A program made the translations under genes and the position numbers. Below, piece by piece: positions 4,758-9,190 of a stretch of 9,190 nt of DNA. The DNA lies in assembly GCA_002441555.1 (NCBI GenBank), contig DJWK01000031.1, forward strand, positions 1 through 9,190. Direction: 5' to 3'. Position 1 is the first letter of the stretch. Every line of letters starts with the position of its first letter. This DNA is from Thermodesulfobacteriaceae bacterium UBA6232. GTDB lineage: Bacteria; Desulfobacterota; Thermodesulfobacteria; Thermodesulfobacteriales; Thermodesulfobacteriaceae. The notes under the pieces are model-generated. The model did no database searches. It saw only the letters and a list, made by a program, of their open reading frames with translations, and was not told where the DNA came from.

Positions 4758-5310
4758 ACAGGAACTTTTGGAATTTGTCAGAGAATATCAGATTGAGAAT
4801 TTTAAAATTGCTTTGATAGGCAGTTTTGGTGTTGCTGCTTATGGAGTGGAAGTGAGCACCAGAGATATTGACTTTCTGTGCTATGGAGAACCTTACGAAA
4901 ATTTCACTTCCAGTTTGTTTGAGTTTTGGGAAAAAAAGGAAGTTCTTGTCCGAAAATTTAATTTTTGCAGGGATCCTCTTGATCCCTTGAAACACAGCTT
5001 TTGCAGAATTAAGCTCCGGGGAGAAATTGTCGATTTTCTTGTTGCTTCCTATAAATGGGAAGTGGCCGGTCTTGCAAAAAGCCCCTTTTTTCCGGGTTTT
5101 TCACTTTTAAGGGTCTTTTCTAAACCATATTTAATTGCTTTGAAACTCAAGGCAGGTGGTTTGAAGGATCTGTTTCAGGTTCAGGCACTTCTGAAAGATT
5201 TGTCTTCTGAAGAACTGCAGGAAGTGCAACATGTGGCCCGTGAAGCCAGAGTAAGCCGGATTTTGCAAAAAGTACGGAAAGGTTTAAACAAAAATCTGGT
5301 GAAGAAGTAG
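4723..5310 (+). CDS. Minimal nucleotidyltransferase (AbiEii/MNT-like)
   Basis: 195 residues from the ATG at 4723, chosen because GGAGAGGAAGAGGAA lies just upstream; the longer frame from 4678 has no such site. The polymerase-beta-like signature is clear: ALIGSFGVAAYGVEVSTRDI with Gly33-Ser34 and the metal-binding pair Asp48-x-Asp50, then a third acid in GEIVDFL (Asp104). Toward the C-terminus KPYLIALKLKAGGLKDLFQV resembles the K.KAGR.KDl.D region of AbiEii-type and other stand-alone nucleotidyltransferases. Such enzymes transfer NMPs to RNA, protein or small molecules, and several are toxins (AbiEii, MenT) or antitoxins (MNT of HEPN-MNT). No HEPN partner is visible; the only close partner is the overlapping small protein. 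The substrate cannot be told from sequence. Confidence 0.85.
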   Translation: MKFIENLFRTIEQELLEFVREYQIENFKIALIGSFGVAAYGVEVSTRDIDFLCYGEPYENFTSSLFEFWEKKEVLVRKFNFCRDPLDPLKHSFCRIKLRGEIVDFLVASYKWEVAGLAKSPFFPGFSLLRVFSKPYLIALKLKAGGLKDLFQVQALLKDLSSEELQEVQHVAREARVSRILQKVRKGLNKNLVKK

Positions 5311-5828
5311 GTTAAAAGGTGAAAGAGCATAAAAGAGTTAAACAAAGAAAGTTCAAAGAATTACATCAGGGGTAAAACTCCCTTTTCATCTGTGGAGATG
5401 TGCAGATAGTAGAAAAGATTGAAGTAAAGTGCAGTTTTTCATCAACTGCTCCTCTTTGAAAAAGATTTTCCCTCTAAAAAAGGATTATCTCAAACATTTT
5501 TGGAACTTCAGTTGCTCTCTTTTTTCTAAAAGTAAAATTGACTTTCTGAATTTTCTTTCATTTTTCTCAAAATGTTTAAGAATTTCAGAAAATTCTGCAT
5601 TTTTAGTTTTCCCCTGTGCAAATTTCACTCTCGCATTTCAAGCAAAATCCCCAAAAGTAGATTTTTCAAAGCTTTCAGAGGATTTTCACGCTAAACGGGA
5701 TTTCGAAAAAATTTTTATTTTCATTTTTTATGCTTTAATCCTTTATGGATATGCCAAAGCGGAATGGCTTCTTTAGCCCTTTGAAAAAGAATTAAGGATT
5801 TTCTGAAAAATTTTTGGAAATTTACATA

Positions 5829-5847
5829 CCCTTTTCAAAGAAAAGGG
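5829..5847. repeat. Short perfect hairpin
   Basis: CCCTTTT (5829-5835), loop CAAAG, AAAAGGG (5841-5847). There is no U-tract after it on either strand, so terminator function is doubtful. Confidence 0.4.
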
Positions 5848-6140
5848 AGAACGGCAAAAATAAAAAAGGAACACAATGTTCAGAAAAAGTATAAATTTTT
5901 AGATGGGATACAATTTTTCTTTTGAGTCTAAACAAAGAAGTTCCAAATTTTTTTAAGAAAAACTTAAATTCTTTTGAAAAACCAAAATCAAAAAAAATAG
6001 ATTAATCAGTTTGAGATTAAGGTGAAAAACTGAAGGCAAGGCAAAAATCATACTATGTTATGAATTTTTACCTTTTAATACCTTTAACAAGGGAGAGGAT
6101 TAAAAAAATTGAAAGTTTAAAAAAATCATCACATACTATT

Positions 6141-6239
6141 TAAAAGAAAACAAAAAAGAGTGTTTGTTGGAGATGCTAATTGAAAGTATGATTGAAAAAA
6201 TTTTTAAAAAACAAAAAAGAGCAAAAAGTTGGTGAGATG
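6141..6239 (+). repeat. Imperfect direct repeat pair
   Basis: 6141-6174 and 6205-6239 share AAAACAAAAAAGAG followed, after a few variable bases, by GTTGG and GAGATG. The spacing is about 64 bp. Low complexity contributes to the similarity, so it could be a decayed duplication or chance. Confidence 0.35.
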
Positions 6240-6470
6240 AATCAGAGATATAAGAGGAAGAAACTTAAAAACTTTGAAAGAGTTATAGAGCTAAAAGAGG
6301 GGAGGAGGGCAAGATATGGAGAAGAAAAAATTAGAATTATTACAAAAGAAGAAAAAAATCTATACTCAATTTTCTTGTCACTATGAGCTATATCTAATTT
6401 TTTATCATTCTTCTATGAAATCAAAATTTGGATGTTCTTTTAGACTTTTTCAGACAGCCTAAAAAAAAAC

Positions 6471-6500
6471 TTGACAAATACAGAAACATATCTTTATATA
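6471..6500 (+). promoter_or_regulatory. Sigma-70 promoter of the PLD-helicase gene
   Basis: Perfect TTGACA (6471-6476), 18-bp spacer, TATATA (6495-6500). The predicted start at about 6507 leaves a leader of about ten bases whose GAGG (6507-6510) is six bases before the ATG at 6517. Confidence 0.65.
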
Positions 6501-6516
6501 CATTCTGAGGCTTACA

Positions 6517-9190
6517 ATGTTTATAACAAATACCTCAGAAAAGAATCTTGAAAGACGGCTTAAGGAATTAATAAAAAACAGTTCCGAACTAAAGTTTTTG
6601 GTAGGCTTTTTCTATTTTTCTGGACTTGGTGTTTTATATGAAACTTTAAAAGAGATTTATGAAGAGGGGAAACTTAGAGAAAATTTTTTCAAGATCCTTG
6701 TTGGTTTAAATGTTGACAGGGGAACTTACGGAATTTATGAAGGAGCTAAAAAATTAAGAAATTTCAATCCTAATAAAGTCAAGGAAGAATTTTTTCAATC
6801 TCTTAAAAAGGCTTTTACTTCAGCAGACCTTGATAAGCCCGAAGTTTACGAGCAGGTTGAATTTTTTAAAAACCTACTTTTAGAAAAAAGACTTATTATA
6901 AGAAAGACAAAGGATCCAAATCATGCCAAACTTTATATTTTCAAAATGGACGAAAATGCAAAGGTCCTTCTTCCTGGGCTTTTTATCACAGGAAGCAGTA
7001 ATTTAACCAAGGCAGGTCTTAGATCTCAAGACGAATTTAATGTAGAAATAAAAGATTACGGGTTTGAGGATGCAGAAAAGTATTTTGACAATTTATGGGA
7101 AAAAGCCATTGAATTAAGCTCTGAAGACATACAAAAAATTATTCAAGTTTTTGAAAAGGAAACCTTTTTTCGAAAAATTACACCCTTTGAGGCCTATGTA
7201 TACTTGTTAAAAATTTACTTAGATTTACAAAAGGGACTTTATCCAGTTCAGGATTTAAAAGCCCTTTTGATGGATAAAGGATATAAACCCTATGATTATC
7301 AGCTTTCAGCTGTTTCTCAGGCAGTTGCTATCTGTCAGGCTCATGGAGGGTGTATCCTTGCAGATGTGGTTGGTTTGGGTAAAACCATTATTGCCTGTTT
7401 AACCGCAAAGGCACTTGGTAAAAGAGGGATTATAATTTGCCCGCCTCACCTTATAGGTGACAAAGCTTCAGGATGGGAAAAGTATTTAGAAGATTTTAAA
7501 CTGTGGGATTGGGAAGTATGGTCTCTTGGTAAACTTAAAGAAGCCCTGGATTTTGTTAAAAGAACCCCTGAGATTGAAGTTGTCATAGTGGATGAAGCAC
7601 ATCGCTTCAGAAACGAAAGAACAGAAAGTTATCATTACCTGAGAGAAATTTGTAGAGGAAAAATGGTTATACTTCTTTCGGCAACTCCATTCAATAATGC
7701 TCCCTCTGACGTTTTTGCTCTTCTTAAGCTTTTTACCATCCCTAAAAAATCATCCATCGTCTATGACGAAAATCTTGAGGATCGTTTTAGATCTTATGAA
7801 AATGAGTTTAAATACCTGGCTTATATTAAAAGATACTGGAATTCACCAGATCCGAAACGAAGAAAAAAGGCTATATCCTATTACAATAAAATCTTTTCAA
7901 CCAAACTCAGATCTCTCAGTTCTAAAGATATAGCAGAAATAAATCAGAGAGCTAAGAGTATTGCAAGGGAAATTAGAGCCATTCTTGAGCCTGTTGTAAT
8001 AAGGAGAAATCGTTTAGACCTTAAATATTTTCAGGATAGAGAAAAAATTGAATTCTCCGAGGTAGAAAACCCAAAAGAGGCTTTTTATGAGTTAACTTCT
8101 GAACAGCTTAAATTTTATGACAAGGTTATAAAGGCTTTTTATCTTATTGGGGAAGGAGGAATATTTAAAGGAGCTATCTACTTGCCTATTTTATACGAAA
8201 AAGGCCTTTTAAGAGACCTATTTGAAGAAATAGAAGAATTCAATAAAGAAGGAGAAGATCCTTTTATCTTTTTATACCAGAAGAACCTCTATGACCTTAT
8301 GAGAAGACTTCTTGTAAAAAGATTTGAAAGCAGTTTTGGTGCCTTTTATAAAAGCCTTGAAAACTTTAGAAATGTTTACAAGGTTGCCCTCAATTTTGCT
8401 AAAAAAACTGGCAAGTTTATCCTTGATAGAACCCTTATGGAAAAAATTTGTGAAGAAGATGAAGATAAAATTTTAGAAGAGCTTGAAGAATATAAGAAAT
8501 TTCTTGAAGAAGAAAGGCCAAATTCTCGTTTTCATAAGATTTACGAGATTGATAAATTTAAACTAAAAGGCCAATTTTTTGAGGATATTGAATCTGATAT
8601 TACCCTTTTTGAAGAGCTAATGGAGAATATGAAAGAGCTCAATTTGTTAAAAGAGGATCCAAAGGCGGAAGAACTTGTTAAAACAATTAAAAATTTTCTA
8701 AATGAGGGGAGAAAGGTTGTCATTTTTACCGAATATATGGATACTGCTTTACACCTTGAGCCTATTCTTGAGAAACACTTTCCTGAGAGAGTCCTTACAG
8801 CTATTGGGAATCTTAGTAAAACCACAATAGAAAAAATTTATAAAAATTTTGATGCCCAGTATTCGGTGCAGGAAGACGAGTATGATATATTACTTACCAC
8901 GGATAAGCTCTCAGAAGGGTTTAATTTGAATAAAGCAGGAGTAATTATAAACTATGATATTCCCTGGAATCCCGTTAGGGTTATACAAAGGGTTGGGCGT
9001 ATCAATCGTATAGGCAAAAAGGTTTATGACAAAATCTATATTGTTAACTTTTTCCCAACAGAAAAGGGGGCAAGTCATGTAAGATCAAGGGAAATTGCTG
9101 AGACTAAAATGTTTATGATTCATAATGTTCTTGGAGAAGATGCCAAAATTTTTAGCCCTGATGAGGAACCTCAGCCTTCAGAATTATATA
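6517..9190 (+). CDS. PLD-nuclease/SNF2-type helicase fusion, partial at right edge
   Basis: 891 codons are open to the window end with no stop, so the C-terminus is missing. Residues about 1-200 form a phospholipase-D-like nuclease domain with HAKLYIF (His136, Lys138) and GSSNLTKAGL (159-168, Asn162). One HKD half-site per chain implies a dimer. A superfamily 2 helicase follows: PYDYQLSAV near 268, motif I DVVGLGKT (Lys289), DEAH box VIVDEAHRF (DEAH 359-362), SATP (388-391), a charged helical insertion at about 400-720, motif IV VVIFTEY (734-740), SEGFN (799-803) and motif VI QRVGRINRIG (824-833). This order is that of SNF2/HepA-like helicases found in phage-defence and restriction-like loci, where DNA translocation is coupled to PLD cleavage. 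The ATG at 6517 is supported by a TTGACA promoter and GAGG. A DNA methyltransferase or other partner may follow beyond the edge. Confidence 0.92.
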   Translation, partial: MFITNTSEKNLERRLKELIKNSSELKFLVGFFYFSGLGVLYETLKEIYEEGKLRENFFKILVGLNVDRGTYGIYEGAKKLRNFNPNKVKEEFFQSLKKAFTSADLDKPEVYEQVEFFKNLLLEKRLIIRKTKDPNHAKLYIFKMDENAKVLLPGLFITGSSNLTKAGLRSQDEFNVEIKDYGFEDAEKYFDNLWEKAIELSSEDIQKIIQVFEKETFFRKITPFEAYVYLLKIYLDLQKGLYPVQDLKALLMDKGYKPYDYQLSAVSQAVAICQAHGGCILADVVGLGKTIIACLTAKALGKRGIIICPPHLIGDKASGWEKYLEDFKLWDWEVWSLGKLKEALDFVKRTPEIEVVIVDEAHRFRNERTESYHYLREICRGKMVILLSATPFNNAPSDVFALLKLFTIPKKSSIVYDENLEDRFRSYENEFKYLAYIKRYWNSPDPKRRKKAISYYNKIFSTKLRSLSSKDIAEINQRAKSIAREIRAILEPVVIRRNRLDLKYFQDREKIEFSEVENPKEAFYELTSEQLKFYDKVIKAFYLIGEGGIFKGAIYLPILYEKGLLRDLFEEIEEFNKEGEDPFIFLYQKNLYDLMRRLLVKRFESSFGAFYKSLENFRNVYKVALNFAKKTGKFILDRTLMEKICEEDEDKILEELEEYKKFLEEERPNSRFHKIYEIDKFKLKGQFFEDIESDITLFEELMENMKELNLLKEDPKAEELVKTIKNFLNEGRKVVIFTEYMDTALHLEPILEKHFPERVLTAIGNLSKTTIEKIYKNFDAQYSVQEDEYDILLTTDKLSEGFNLNKAGVIINYDIPWNPVRVIQRVGRINRIGKKVYDKIYIVNFFPTEKGASHVRSREIAETKMFMIHNVLGEDAKIFSPDEEPQPSELY

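Larger units (their letters stand above)
5311..6470. other. Gene-poor AT-rich interval
   Basis: No convincing coding sequence on either strand. A 115-codon open frame at 5429-5776 (+) is Phe/Ser/Lys-rich without a Shine-Dalgarno or recognisable motif. Features visible are a short hairpin at 5829-5847, an imperfect repeat pair at 6141-6239 and purine-rich A tracts. No CRISPR repeat or tRNA-like fold was found. It may be eroded sequence between modules of the island. Confidence 0.6.

Noticed and set aside
4520..4995. Two - strand open frames at 4520-4702 and 4699-4995
   Set aside because: Antisense to the small protein and nucleotidyltransferase genes; no motif or ribosome binding site.
5429..5776. 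115-codon + strand open frame
   Set aside because: Phe/Ser/Lys-rich composition, no Shine-Dalgarno and no recognisable motif; a chance open frame in AT-rich DNA is the simpler view.
5829..5847. Rho-independent terminator
   Set aside because: The hairpin is only 7 bp, AT-rich, and lacks a following U-run on either strand.
6192..6386. 64-codon Lys-rich + strand open frame (TTG start, or ATG at 6237)
   Set aside because: Composition simply reflects purine-rich low-complexity DNA and the initiation signal is poor; possible but unsupported.
7697..8825. Open frames at 7697-7933 (+) and 8541-8825 (-)
   Set aside because: Shadows of the PLD-helicase gene, which is continuously open in another frame with all helicase motifs.

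Overview
The window is AT-rich (about one third G+C by eye). Its proteins are rich in Lys, Glu, Ile and Phe, and it carries textbook bacterial sigma-70 promoters (TTGACA/TATAAT). Together with a type I/III-like CRISPR repeat and two DUF4143-type AAA ATPases, this suggests a thermophilic bacterium, for example of the Thermodesulfobacteria or Aquificae kind. The lineage is inference. No rRNA or tRNA was recognised. The gene content is that of an accessory or defence island.

Layout. (1) 47-458: the end of a CRISPR array with five good 35-bp repeats, four unique 36-38 bp spacers, and a decayed right end where repeats are separated by only 12 bp. Decay on the right suggests the leader lies to the left, beyond the window, and that transcription is on the + strand. 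(2) 459-735: a truncated transposase remnant of the rve/IS481-IS3 integrase type, joined directly to the last degenerate repeat. (3) 861-1283: small ORFs on the - strand, including a 45-codon one with a strong Shine-Dalgarno sequence. This stretch is part of an inverted duplication whose second, damaged copy lies at 2609-2748. (4) 1289-2533 and 2840-4000: two - strand AAA ATPases, each with its own near-consensus promoter. The second has three copies of an AGTTCTA-N3-TAGAACT palindrome at its promoter and is probably leaderless.

(5) 4100-4361: an unusual non-coding block. It holds a perfect 11-bp hairpin, a degenerate stand-alone copy of the CRISPR repeat on the - strand, and a GC-rich (about 63%) multi-hairpin element that stands out from its surroundings. 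(6) 4551-5310: a small acidic-tailed protein overlapping a minimal nucleotidyltransferase, organised like an AbiE/MNT-type toxin-antitoxin or defence pair. (7) 5311-6470: more than 1 kb without a convincing gene. (8) 6517 to the right edge: a large PLD-nuclease/SNF2-helicase fusion with its own TTGACA promoter, still open at base 9190.

How they may fit together: array, mobile ATPases, nucleotidyltransferase pair and PLD-helicase are all types of gene that cluster in defence islands. The most original features are the non-coding block at 4001-4361, where an ATPase promoter, an operator cluster, a CRISPR-repeat relic and a structured RNA candidate lie side by side, and the inverted duplication bracketing the first ATPase.
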